Assembly: GCF_030813695.1 (NCBI RefSeq)
Contig: NZ_JAUSVA010000002.1
Location: 2,604,001 to 2,668,000 of the forward strand
Source: Kitasatospora herbaricolor
GTDB taxonomy: Bacteria; Actinomycetota; Actinomycetes; Streptomycetales; Streptomycetaceae
Direction: 5' to 3'
Length of the DNA: 64,000 bases
Below the pieces are notes generated by a model, which saw nothing but the letters and a program-made list of their open reading frames with translations, was not told where the DNA came from and ran no database searches. Of the stretch, positions 53,062 to 61,052 are shown piece by piece (positions within the stretch are counted from its first letter, which is position 1; the number at the start of each line of letters is the position of its first letter). The position numbers and the translations under genes are program-made.

Positions 53062-54126
53062 TCAGAGCCGGACCACCTCGGTCACCGGCATCGCGTTGAC
53101 GCTCTCGTAGCGGACCCGGGCGCCGGGGTAGGGGGCGTGCACGACGACGCCACCGCCGGCGTACATCCCGACGTGGTGCCTGTCCCCGTAGAAGATCACC
53201 AGGTCTCCCGGTCGTGCGTCGGCCAGGGCGACCCGCTGTCCCGCGCGTGCCTGGCCCTGCGAGGTCCGCGGCAGGCTCACGCCGGCCTGCCGCCAGCTCC
53301 AGTACATCAGACCCGAACAGTCGAACGCGCCGGGCCCGCTCGCCCCGAACACGTACGGCGAGCCGATCCGGGTGACGGCGGCGGCCAGCGCGGCGGCGGC
53401 CCGGTCGGAGGCGGGCGGGGCGGTGCCGAGGTCGAGCCGGTCGGTACCGCGGGTGGCACGCTGCTCGGCGTCCCGGGCGTCCTGGGCGGCCAGCCGGGCC
53501 CGGCCGGTCACGCCGAGGCTGTTCAGCAGCCGCTGGGCCTTGGTCAGGCGCTGCTGGATCTGCTCCTTGCTGTCCGCCAGGGCGTGCCGGGCCTCCTCCA
53601 GTTCGGCGAGCTTGGCGGTGGCCTCGCTACGGCGCTGGTCCAGCCGTCGCTGGCGCTCGGCCACCTCGCGCAGGGTCTCGCTCTGCCGCTCGGCGACCTG
53701 GTCCAGGCTGCGGGCCCGGGACAGGTAGCCCTCGGGGTCGGAGGCGAGCATCAGCTGGGCGGTCGGGGCGATCCCGCCGGCCCGGTACTGGGCCCCGGCG
53801 ACGGTGGCGAGCTCGCCGTGCAGCCGGTTGAGCTCGTCCTGGCCGACCGCCACCTGCTGCTGGAGGGCGCCGGTCTCGCCCTGCAGCCGGCGCTGGTGCT
53901 CCAGGGCCGCGTTGTACTTCTCGGAGGCCTGCTCGGCCTCGTCGTAGATCTGGTCGACCTGGGCCTTGACGTCCGTGCGGTCCGGCGGGCCGTCAGGCGC
54001 GCCGGGAGCGGCGAAGGCGCTGCCGCCGGCCGCCACACCCAGCGCGGTGCCGGCGGCGGCGGTGAGCACCAGCGCGCGGACGAGCGTGTGCACACCTGGC
54101 AGTGGGTGACGGCGGTGCATCGCCAT
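53062..54126 (-). CDS. NlpC/P60 peptidoglycan endopeptidase with coiled coil (copy 1)
   Basis: 354 residues. A signal peptide is followed by a long coiled coil (about residues 50-235, e.g. VAERQSETLREVAERQRRLDQ), then the NlpC/P60 domain with nucleophile Cys270 (FDCSGLMYW), His in HHVGMYAGG and a third polar residue in VVHAPYPG. Cuts the D-Glu-meso-diaminopimelate bond in peptides. The start at 54126 has GGAG nine bases upstream; 54141 is possible. The most diverged of the three paralogues, and no riboswitch precedes it. Confidence 0.92.
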   Translation of the reverse strand: MAMHRRHPLPGVHTLVRALVLTAAAGTALGVAAGGSAFAAPGAPDGPPDRTDVKAQVDQIYDEAEQASEKYNAALEHQRRLQGETGALQQQVAVGQDELNRLHGELATVAGAQYRAGGIAPTAQLMLASDPEGYLSRARSLDQVAERQSETLREVAERQRRLDQRRSEATAKLAELEEARHALADSKEQIQQRLTKAQRLLNSLGVTGRARLAAQDARDAEQRATRGTDRLDLGTAPPASDRAAAALAAAVTRIGSPYVFGASGPGAFDCSGLMYWSWRQAGVSLPRTSQGQARAGQRVALADARPGDLVIFYGDRHHVGMYAGGGVVVHAPYPGARVRYESVNAMPVTEVVRL

Positions 54127-54295
54127 GCGGCGCGGCTCCATTCCTGCGGCCGGGCCACCGCCGCCGCCCGGAGTGGGCGACCGTCCGAGCGGAGGTCCGG
54201 GGGCAGACGTTAGCGAGTCCTCGCGGCCGAGTCCAAACCCCTCCCAACCCGAATATTTGACCCCCAATCGGACATCAGCTCGGGCGGCCGGAACG

Positions 54296-54338
54296 CCGCA
54301 GGCCCGGCCCCCGGACGAACCGGGGGCCGGGCCTGCGG
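54296..54338 (-). terminator. Terminator after NlpC/P60 copy 2, 19-bp stem
   Basis: Perfect 19-bp arms around loop ACGAA, 33 bases beyond the stop of the copy 2 gene. It isolates copy 2 from the copy 1 operon. Confidence 0.88.
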
Positions 54339-54370
54339 AAGGAGCCGGCGAAGCTGCGGCGCGGGCCGCG

Positions 54371-55489
54371 TCAGATCCGGACGATGGCCGAGATCGGCAT
54401 CACGGTCGCGGACTCGTAGCGGACGTTCGCACCCGTGTGCGGGGCGTGGATGATCTGGCCGCCGCCCACGTAGAGGCCCACGTGGGACATGCCGCCGTAG
54501 TAGATGATGAGGTCGCCGGGCTGCGCGTCGGCGATGTTGGTGCCGATCCGCTTGCCGGCCGAGGCCTGCGCCTGCGAGGTGCGCGGCAGCGACACGTTGG
54601 CCTGGGCGTAGGCCCAGCCGGTGAAGCCCGAGCAGTCGAAGGAGTTCGGGCCGGTGGCGCCGTAGACGTACGGGGCACCGAGCTTGCTCTCCGCCGCGGC
54701 GATGGCGGCGGCGGCCCGGCCGCTGGCCGGGACGTTCGAGGGCGCCGGGGTGGCGGCCGCGGTGGAGCCGCTGCTGAGCGGGCTGCGGGCGGTGTCGCGG
54801 GAGGCGCGATCGGTCTGCGCCTTGGCGGCGTCCGCCTTCGCCTTGGCGTCCGCGGCGGCCTTGGCCTCGGCGGCCTTCAGCGCCTCACGCTCCTGCTCGG
54901 TCAGCGTGTTGAGCAGCTGCTGCGCCTTGGCGAGCTTGCCCTGGACCTCGTCCTTGCTGGCCTTGAGCTGCTGGGTGGTGGTGTCCAGCTCGGCGAGCTT
55001 GCTCTGCGCCTCGGACTTGTCCTGGTCCAGCTTGCGCTGCTGGGCCTGGAGCTCCTTGAGGGCGTTGCTCTGCGAATCGCCGGCCTGGTTGACGGAACCG
55101 GCCTGGCTGAGGAAGTTGTCCGGGCTGGTGGAGAGCATCAGCTGGACGGTCGGCGAGATGCCGCCGTTGCGGTACTGCTCCGCCGCGATCTCGGCGAGGC
55201 CGCCCTGAAGGTCGGTCACCTGGGCCTGCTGGCGCGCCACCCGGTCCTGGATCTCGCCGACCTGCTTCTGCAGTTCCTGCTGCTTGGCCTGCGCACCGTT
55301 GTAGGCCTCGGTGGCGACCTCGGCCTGCTCGTTGAGCTGGTCGACCTGCTCCTTGACCTGGTCCTTGGTCTGCACCGGGTCGGCGTGGGCGCCGGCCTGG
55401 GCGGACAGGGCCACGGCGGCGGCGGCAGCAGCGGTCATGATCGATACGCGGGCACGACCGGCGGGCTTGGGACGACGATGGGACGCCAC
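54371..55489 (-). CDS. NlpC/P60 peptidoglycan endopeptidase with coiled coil (copy 2), riboswitch-controlled
   Basis: 372 residues. Signal peptide ending near AQAGAHA, coiled coil (about 40-215), an Ala/Lys-rich segment (EAKAAADAKAKADAAKA) and the catalytic domain with Cys286 (SFDCSGFTGW), His in SHVGLYVGG and IIHAPHTG. It should cleave peptidoglycan stem peptides, as RipA/RipC-type enzymes do. GTG start with GGAG nine bases upstream. A ydaO c-di-AMP riboswitch occupies its leader, tying expression to osmotic and growth state. Confidence 0.94.
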   Translation of the reverse strand: MASHRRPKPAGRARVSIMTAAAAAAVALSAQAGAHADPVQTKDQVKEQVDQLNEQAEVATEAYNGAQAKQQELQKQVGEIQDRVARQQAQVTDLQGGLAEIAAEQYRNGGISPTVQLMLSTSPDNFLSQAGSVNQAGDSQSNALKELQAQQRKLDQDKSEAQSKLAELDTTTQQLKASKDEVQGKLAKAQQLLNTLTEQEREALKAAEAKAAADAKAKADAAKAQTDRASRDTARSPLSSGSTAAATPAPSNVPASGRAAAAIAAAESKLGAPYVYGATGPNSFDCSGFTGWAYAQANVSLPRTSQAQASAGKRIGTNIADAQPGDLIIYYGGMSHVGLYVGGGQIIHAPHTGANVRYESATVMPISAIVRI

Positions 55490-55514
55490 GAAGGCGGGCT
55501 CCTTCTTCCTACGT

Positions 55515-55750
55515 CCGCCTACCGGGTGAGCTGACGGGTTCGGGCTGGAAGAGATGCCCTACGACGCCTCACCGGCCCGGCGTCTCACGACGACCGGCCG
55601 ACCTGGCGCCGATTCACCCCGAGGAACGTGGTTCCCCGGCTCCGTTCCACAGCGTCCCCGTAGGGACTTCCCCGTCGGGCAGTTGACTGCCCGTGCTGCT
55701 TCTCGGACTCGGCGGTAACCCCCGCCGCCACCCAGGCTGGGTGATCGACT
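55515..55750 (-). ncRNA. ydaO/yuaA c-di-AMP riboswitch
   Basis: On the minus strand the conserved blocks appear in order: GGGGTTACCGCCGAG, GGGGTGAATC (55620-55611), GTAGGGCATC, and the closing GAACCCGTCAGCTCACCC (55541-55524) with GTAGGCG (55522-55516). These match the ydaO motif that binds c-di-AMP and switches off wall hydrolase genes such as rpfA in Streptomyces. About 25 bases separate its 3' end from the start codon, so the mode could be transcriptional or translational. Confidence 0.92.
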
Positions 55751-55770
55751 GTGCGGTGGTTCGAGGCACG

Positions 55771-55800
55771 ACCCTAGTAACGAAACCGTGATCCGTTCAA
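55771..55800 (-). promoter_or_regulatory. Promoter for the ydaO-controlled NlpC/P60 gene
   Basis: On the minus strand, TTGAAC (55800-55795), an 18-base spacer and TAGGGT (55776-55771) form a vegetative-type promoter just before the riboswitch. The ACTAGGGTC core (plus-strand GACCCTAGT at 55770-55778) recurs upstream of copy 3 at 57294-57302. Confidence 0.65.
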
Positions 55801-56149
55801 ATCGTTGTAGGAAAAAAGTTGGAACTCCACCCAAGTTCGATTGTGATTGTGACCAGATGTGATCGTCCGTCCACCCTGGGCTGATGGTTTTTCATCATGT
55901 GGTCGCCAGAGGCCCTCGGGGGGCGTGTCCCAGATCACAGGAGGATTTCGGGGCGCCCGGGCATGTCGGAGATGGCGAACAATCAACAAATGTCCGAAAT
56001 GGGCCCGTTGTCGCTACCCCGGCAGGTTCTCACCCGCCCCCGGGTTCCCTCCGGCACCGCCCGCCCCGGCGGTCCGACGCTCGCCGCGCCCGGACGCGTC
56101 AGGCGCACCCCGCTCCCGGGGTCCGGGCCGGCCGGCCCGGACGGCGAGG

Positions 56150-56176
56150 GGGCCGGGCGCGAACCGCGCCCGGCCC
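56150..56176 (-). terminator. Terminator after NlpC/P60 copy 3
   Basis: Perfect 12-bp arms GGGCCGGGCGCG / CGCGCCCGGCCC with a 3-base loop, 16 bases past the stop. A second, loop-less 22-bp palindrome GTCCGGGCCGGCCGGCCCGGAC lies at 56121-56142. Confidence 0.8.
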
Positions 56177-56191
56177 GCGCCTCGCGGTGCG

Positions 56192-57226
56192 TCAGACCCG
56201 GCGGATCGTGTTGATCGGCATGGCGTCGGCCTTCATCACCTTGACCACGTCGCCGGTGTGCGGCGCGTGCACCACCAGCCCGTTGCCGATGTACATCCCG
56301 ACGTGGTGGCGGTCCGAGCCGTAGACGACCAGGTCGCCCGGCTGGGCCTCGGCCAGCGAGGGCACCCGCACGCCGACGTTGCCCTGGGACTGCGAGGTGC
56401 GCGGCAGCGAGACACCGGCCTGGCCGTACGCCCACACCATCAGGCCCGAGCAGTCGAAGGTGCTCGGCCCGGTGGCGCCCCAGACGTAGGGGGCGCCCTG
56501 CTTGCTCATCGCCTTGGCCACGGCGACACCGGCGTAGCCGGCGGCCTGCGGCAGAGTGCCGAGGTCGACGCGGACGGAGTCGCGCGAGGCGCGGCCGTCG
56601 CCCTGGACCACCGAGGCGCGGTCGGCGGCGCTGAGCGTGTTCAGCAGCGCCTGCGCCTCCTTCAGCTTCTGGTTGACGTCCGCCTTGGCCTGGTTCAGGT
56701 CCTTGGTGGTCTCGTCCAGCGAGGACAGGATGGCCGCGGCCTCAATCTTCTGCTGGTCGAGGCGGCGCTGCTGGTCCTGCAGGCCCTTGAGCGCCTCGGC
56801 CTGGCTGGAGGTCGCCTGCTGGACGCTGGTCGCCTGCTGGAGGTAGCCGGACGGGTCCGAGGCGAGCATCAGCTGGACGGACGGGTCGATGCCGCCGGTG
56901 CGGTACTGCTCGCCCGCCACCTCGGCCAGGCCCGCCTGAAGGTGGGTCATCTGGTCCTGGCCCCGGGCCACCTGGTCCTGGAGCTGGTCGGCCTGCTTGC
57001 GGAGCTGGTCGGCCCGCTCCTTGGCGCCGTTGTAGCGCTCGGCGGCCTGTTCCTGCTCCTCGTTGAGCTTGTCGATCTGCGCCTTCACGTCCTCCTTCTT
57101 GGAGGGCGTGGTGGGCGCGGCGTGCGCGCTCATCTGGGCGGACAGGGCGACCGCGGTCGCGGCGGCAGCGGTGAGCACGGTCACCCGCGCGCGGCTCGGC
57201 TGCTTCGGACGGCGGTGGGAGGCCAA
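56192..57226 (-). CDS. NlpC/P60 peptidoglycan endopeptidase with coiled coil (copy 3)
   Basis: 344 residues, closely related to copy 2 (shared N-terminus ASHRRPK). Signal peptide ending near MSAHA, coiled coil (about 42-200, KERADQLRKQADQLQDQ) and catalytic Cys259 (TFDCSGLMVW), His in HHVGMYIGN and VVHAPHTG. TTG start with GGAG seven bases upstream. No ydaO element is recognisable in its leader, so the three copies appear to be controlled differently. A CTAGGGTC promoter-like core lies about 75 bases upstream. Confidence 0.93.
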   Translation of the reverse strand: MASHRRPKQPSRARVTVLTAAAATAVALSAQMSAHAAPTTPSKKEDVKAQIDKLNEEQEQAAERYNGAKERADQLRKQADQLQDQVARGQDQMTHLQAGLAEVAGEQYRTGGIDPSVQLMLASDPSGYLQQATSVQQATSSQAEALKGLQDQQRRLDQQKIEAAAILSSLDETTKDLNQAKADVNQKLKEAQALLNTLSAADRASVVQGDGRASRDSVRVDLGTLPQAAGYAGVAVAKAMSKQGAPYVWGATGPSTFDCSGLMVWAYGQAGVSLPRTSQSQGNVGVRVPSLAEAQPGDLVVYGSDRHHVGMYIGNGLVVHAPHTGDVVKVMKADAMPINTIRRV

Positions 57227-57592
57227 GGACCGGCTCCTTCTTCCTGCGGGCTCACCCGAACGAGTGAGTATCCGGAAAATAGGTTTGACGCCAGACCCTA
57301 GTGAAGATCAGCGCATTCCGCCACTCCCGCCGGGCCACCAACGTGGAGCCTCGGCCGGAAATTCACCTGATCCACACACTCCCGCCGTCCAGGCCCTGAC
57401 CAGCTGTCAAGGCAGGCCGACCCACACCCGGCGCGCGGGCCGGCCCGCGCGCCGCCCGGAGCCCTCCGCGCTGCCCCGGTCGCGCCTGCCGCACTGATCG
57501 CGGACAGCGCGGGAGGGCGGCAGGCGGCAGGCGGCAGGCGGCAAGCGGCAAGCGGCAGGGCAGCAGGGCAGCAGGGCAGCAGGCCGGCCGGC
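57227..57592. other. Intergenic region between NlpC/P60 copy 3 and NYN gene
   Basis: 366 bases with the copy 3 promoter region (ACCCTA at 57295-57300, minus-strand TAGGGT) and the short tandem repeats at 57517-57583. No coding frame or known RNA is supported. Confidence 0.55.
57517..57583. repeat. Short tandem repeats (7-mer then 8-mer)
   Basis: About six copies of GGCAGGC/GGCAAGC run directly into about three copies of GGCAGCAG, ending ten bases before the NYN-protein stop. Slippage-prone, non-coding. Confidence 0.75.
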
Positions 57593-59131
57593 TCAGGCCC
57601 GGCCCAGCCGGTTGAGCAGCAGGACCGACGCCACGGGGCGCGCGCCGGCGTTGCGCACGCCGTCCGCGACCTCCTTGTCGGTGGAGACCACCACCACCGG
57701 CCGCCCCTGCGGCTCGGCCCGCACCAGCCGGCGGATCAGCTCGTCCGCCGTCTCCCCCGTCCGGCTGAAGCGCACCCGGACCCCGCGCGGCGGCGCCATG
57801 ATCACCGGGACGTCGAGGTCCTGGCCGTCGAAGACGCAGGTGACCTCCGCCTGGGTGCGCTGGGCGAGCATCGCCAGCCCCCCGAGCAGCCGGATCCGCT
57901 GCTGCTCCAGCGGCAACGAGGGATAGCCGGTCTTGGTGACGTTGTAGCCGTCCACCACCAGATGGACCTGCGGGATCGCCAGCAGCTGGTCCAGCAGCGC
58001 CGGATCGTCCTCGGCGAGCGCCCGGCGGGCCACGTCGTGCGGCGAGGCGGAGGCCGGCTCCACCGCCTCCACCAGGTCGGCCGGATGGATCCGGGCGACC
58101 GGCAGCGCCAGCTCCCGCTGCAACCCCTGCGCCGACTGCAGGACGGTGTCGAGCAGCAGCCGCAGCCGCATGTCCTCCACACTGCGCCCCTCGCGGGCCG
58201 AGCGCCGGCCGTGCTCGACCGCCGTCTCCAGCTCGGAGATCCGGTGCTTCAGCCGCCGGGCCTCGCCGTCGGCGGCGCTGCGCTCGGCGGTCGACGCGGC
58301 GCGCAGCGCCTCCAGCTCGGCGGCCAGCTTGCGGGTCTCGGCCTGCGCCCGCCGGGTGTCGCTCTCCAGCGAGCGCACCTTCTTGCGCAGCGACTCCGCC
58401 TCCTTGCGCACGCTCTCCGACTCGGCGCGCTGGCGCTCCAGGTCGTTGCGGGCGGCGGCCCGCAGCTCGGCCAGCTCCGCCTGCAGCTTCTCGGCCAGCC
58501 GGGCCGACTCGGCGGCCGCGCCCTCGGCGCCGGCCCGCTCGGCGAGCTCCCCGGCCTGCTCGACCAGCCGGGCCCAGCCGTGCGGGCGCAGCAGGTAGGC
58601 GGCGGTGGCGACGTCCATCGGGTCGGCGGCGCCGGGCACGGTGCCGGCCTCCAGCGCCTTCACCAGGTCGGGCTGGCCCAGCCGCAACCGGTCCGCTATC
58701 CGCACCCGGAACGCGGGCTCCGACTCCAGCGCGGCGGCCAGCGCGGTGGCCGCGTACTTGGCCCGCCGGGCCGGCGTGAACTTGGCGTACTGGCGCAGCG
58801 AGAGCGGCAGTTCGGCGACCGGCAGGCCGCCCAGGGCGTCGGCCGCGATCCCGACCACCCGGCGGCGGACGCCCTCGGGCAGCGGGCGGTCGAGCTGCTC
58901 GCCCGTCCGCTCGTCGGCGTCGCCCTCGCCGGCGGGCGTTCCGTCCTCGGCCCGCCCGGCACCGGCGTCCGGGGCGCTGTCCCCGTCCGTGGTCTCAGCA
59001 CCGGCCGGGACGGCCTCGACCGCGTCCGGGGGCCGGGCGTCCACAGCGGGCTGCTGCCCCTGCGGTCCGGCGGGCTCCCTCGCTGCGTCCACCACGTCCT
59101 CGGCTCCGATCCTGTTCTGCGGAGTGCTCAC
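57593..59131 (-). CDS. NYN-domain (YacP-like) predicted RNA-acting protein
   Basis: 512 residues. An acidic, Pro/Ala-rich N-terminus (about 1-85) is followed by a helical region, a coiled coil (about 215-305, RKEAESLRKKVRSLESDTRR) and a C-terminal NYN/PIN-like domain. The last shows VHLVVDGYNVTKTGYP, EVTCVFDGQD, VRFSRTGETADELIRRL and VVSTDKEVADGVRNAG. The four acidic positions are those of the YacP/Rae1 ribonuclease family, so endonucleolytic RNA cleavage is plausible. GTG start. Confidence 0.9.
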   Translation of the reverse strand: MSTPQNRIGAEDVVDAAREPAGPQGQQPAVDARPPDAVEAVPAGAETTDGDSAPDAGAGRAEDGTPAGEGDADERTGEQLDRPLPEGVRRRVVGIAADALGGLPVAELPLSLRQYAKFTPARRAKYAATALAAALESEPAFRVRIADRLRLGQPDLVKALEAGTVPGAADPMDVATAAYLLRPHGWARLVEQAGELAERAGAEGAAAESARLAEKLQAELAELRAAARNDLERQRAESESVRKEAESLRKKVRSLESDTRRAQAETRKLAAELEALRAASTAERSAADGEARRLKHRISELETAVEHGRRSAREGRSVEDMRLRLLLDTVLQSAQGLQRELALPVARIHPADLVEAVEPASASPHDVARRALAEDDPALLDQLLAIPQVHLVVDGYNVTKTGYPSLPLEQQRIRLLGGLAMLAQRTQAEVTCVFDGQDLDVPVIMAPPRGVRVRFSRTGETADELIRRLVRAEPQGRPVVVVSTDKEVADGVRNAGARPVASVLLLNRLGRA

Positions 59132-59322
59132 GGCCGGCTGCCGCTGCCCTGAAACTCACCGCTCTCTGCAATTGTCCCTGTACGGTGCCCCACCCCGCGC
59201 CACGCCACACTCCCGCGGCTGAGGGGTGCACGGCCCGCCGGGGCCCGGGTGCGGGGCCCGGGGCCGGCGGTGGGCGGGGCGGCGGCGGGCCCGGGGCCGG
59301 GTGACCGGCCCCGGCCTCCCGG

Positions 59323-59580
59323 TCAGGCCTGGTCGGCTGCCTCGGCCTCGGCGCCCGGACGGTCCACCAGCTCGACCTGGTCCACCGCGTTGCACCAGCG
59401 GCAGCGCACCGACTCGACGGTCTCGGCCAGCACCTCGGTCTCCTCGACCTTGGAGTCGCCCGCCAGGTCGAAGTGCAGGTACTCGACCACCTTCGCGGTG
59501 CGGGTCACGTCGAAGCGGGTCAGGTTGCCGCACAGCGTGCAGCGCCAGCGGGTCTCAGCGGTCAGGGCGGGGACGGTCAT
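59323..59580 (-). CDS. Small zinc-ribbon protein
   Basis: 85 residues with two knuckles, CTLCGNLTRFDV and CRWCNAVDQVEL, about 40 residues apart, suggesting a single zinc site. The middle FDVTRTAKVVEYLHFDLAGD and the acidic EETEVLAETVESV segment look like a conserved actinobacterial small protein. ATG with GAGGACCCCCCG upstream. Function unknown. It lies 191 bases downstream of the NYN gene start and may drive that gene's transcription. Confidence 0.85.
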   Translation of the reverse strand: MTVPALTAETRWRCTLCGNLTRFDVTRTAKVVEYLHFDLAGDSKVEETEVLAETVESVRCRWCNAVDQVELVDRPGAEAEAADQA

Positions 59581-59783
59581 CGGGGGGTCCTCTCGGCGGT
59601 TCCCTGGTCTGGGCGGGAGGCGCTCCCCCCGGGGCCCGGCGTCGGCGGCGGGAGGCGGGGAATGCCCGCCCCAAGCCTATTGCCTGGGCCGTCTTCGCCC
59701 GCCACCGGTCCGGAGCGGCCCCGGTCACCCACTCGCAGTACAGCGCGGTGTCACCGCCGCGCCCGCGAGGAATGCTCCCCGGC

Positions 59784-60599
59784 ATGGCGATCCCGGTCCT
59801 CGACCACACCGGCGCGCGGGACGGGCGTGCGGCCGTCCCCGCGCCGGTGGTCACCTACGCCCTGATCGCCCTCAACACCCTGGTGTTCCTGCTCGGCCCG
59901 GCGGCGGGCCTCAACCCGGTCTACGGCACCGGGCAGGCCCGGGTCTGCGCCGAGCAGCGCTTCGAACAGCGCTGGGGGGCGGTGCCGGCCGAGCTGCTGG
60001 AGCACCGCCCGCTGGCGGCCGGGCGGATCGTCCAGCCGCCGGGCTGCGAGGTGGGGCCAACCCCGGGCAAGTCACCGGCGCTGTCGGTGCTCAGCTCGCT
60101 GTTCCTGCACGCCGGCTGGCTGCACCTGCTCGGCAACATGCTCTTCCTCTACGTCTTCGGTGCCGGCGTGGAGGAGCGCCTCGGGCGGGTCCGCTTCCTG
60201 GTCTTCTACCTGGCGGTGGGCACCCTCGCCACCTACGGCTACGCGCTGGCTCAGGCGCACTCGGCGGGCTCGGACCGGGTCCTGATCGGTGCCTCGGGGG
60301 CGATCGCGGCGGTGCTCGGCGGCTACCTGCGGCTGTACCCGAAGGCCCGGGTGACCACGCTGGTGCCGCTCCTGCTCTTCCTGCCGCTGCGCTTCCCCGC
60401 CTGGCTGGTGCTGGGCCTCTGGTTCGCGCTGCAGTGGTGGTCGGTGCGGTCCACCGGCCTGGACGGCGGCGGGCAGCCGCCGGGCCCGGGCAGCGTGGCG
60501 TACCTGGTGCACGTGATCGGCTTCAGCGCCGGCTTCCTCCTCACCTGGGCCGCCCGTGCGCACGCGCCCCGGCGCCCCGGCCCGCACCGGGCCGGCTGA
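59784..60599 (+). CDS. Rhomboid family intramembrane serine protease
   Basis: 271 residues with about six or seven membrane segments. Catalytic Ser171 lies in IGASGAIAAVLGGY and His243 in YLVHVIGFSAGF. LHAGWLHLLGNMLFLYVFG supplies the conserved His and Asn near the oxyanion hole. Cleaves transmembrane substrates within the bilayer; targets unknown. A long extracytoplasmic loop between helices 1 and 2 (about 55-95) contains two Cys. ATG 59784 chosen, with GAGGA 12 bases upstream; ATG 59772 is an alternative. Confidence 0.92.
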   Translation: MAIPVLDHTGARDGRAAVPAPVVTYALIALNTLVFLLGPAAGLNPVYGTGQARVCAEQRFEQRWGAVPAELLEHRPLAAGRIVQPPGCEVGPTPGKSPALSVLSSLFLHAGWLHLLGNMLFLYVFGAGVEERLGRVRFLVFYLAVGTLATYGYALAQAHSAGSDRVLIGASGAIAAVLGGYLRLYPKARVTTLVPLLLFLPLRFPAWLVLGLWFALQWWSVRSTGLDGGGQPPGPGSVAYLVHVIGFSAGFLLTWAARAHAPRRPGPHRAG

Positions 60600-60705
60600 G
60601 CCGACGGCCGCCGGGCCCGGGGCGGTGCCCGCCGGCCCGCGCGGGCGGACTGACGCCGGGCGGGGCGGCGGCTACGCTGGCCGCACCCCACAAAGGAGCA
60701 GCAGA

Positions 60706-60987
60706 GTGATCACCGCCATCGTCCTGATCAAGACCAGCGTCGACCGCATCCCGGAGATCGCCGAGGCGATCACGGCCATCGAGGGTGTCAGCGAGGTCTA
60801 CTCGGTGACCGGCGGCTACGACCTGGTGGCGATGGTCCGGGTCCGCCGGCACGACGACCTGGCCGACGTGATCCCGGGTCAGCTCAACAAGGTGCCGGGC
60901 GTGGAGCACACCGAGACCCAGATCGCCTTCCGCACCTACTCCCAGCACGACCTCGAAGCCGCCTTCGCCCTCGGCCTGGGCGAGTAG
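60706..60987 (+). CDS. Stand-alone Lrp/AsnC ligand-binding (RAM) domain protein
   Basis: 93 residues comprising only the Lrp/AsnC effector-binding ferredoxin-like fold (ITAIVLIKTSVDRIPEIAEAITAI, VTGGYDLVAMVRVRRHDDLADVI, TETQIAFRTYS). No helix-turn-helix is present, so it cannot bind DNA alone and probably assembles into rings or associates with other Lrp proteins. GTG start with AAAGGAG seven bases upstream. Confidence 0.92.
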   Translation: MITAIVLIKTSVDRIPEIAEAITAIEGVSEVYSVTGGYDLVAMVRVRRHDDLADVIPGQLNKVPGVEHTETQIAFRTYSQHDLEAAFALGLGE

Positions 60988-61000
60988 CGGGGAGACGCGG

Positions 61001-61043
61001 CGCTGCCGGGAGCGGCCGGGCTCCCCGGCCGCTCCCGGCAGCG
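61001..61043. terminator. Bidirectional terminator, 20-bp perfect stem
   Basis: CGCTGCCGGGAGCGGCCGGG pairs perfectly with CCCGGCCGCTCCCGGCAGCG around CTC, between the convergent Lrp-domain and class V aminotransferase genes. Confidence 0.92.
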
Positions 61044-61052
61044 GTCCCGGGC

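Larger units (their letters stand above)
55490..56191. other. Long intergenic region between NlpC/P60 copies 2 and 3
   Basis: 702 bases holding the ydaO riboswitch (55515-55750), a promoter (55771-55800), an A/T-rich stretch (about 55800-56000) and the copy 3 terminator (56150-56176). No gene is supported; a 71-codon minus-strand frame across 55774-55989 lacks a ribosome binding site and codon bias. Confidence 0.7.

Noticed and set aside
55841..55865. TGTGATTGTGACCAGATGTGATC considered as a Crp site
   Set aside because: The TGTGA elements are direct, not inverted, so there is no TGTGA-N6-TCACA symmetry.
55774..55989. 71-codon minus-strand frame upstream of the ydaO riboswitch
   Set aside because: No ribosome binding site or actinobacterial codon bias; it overlaps the promoter.
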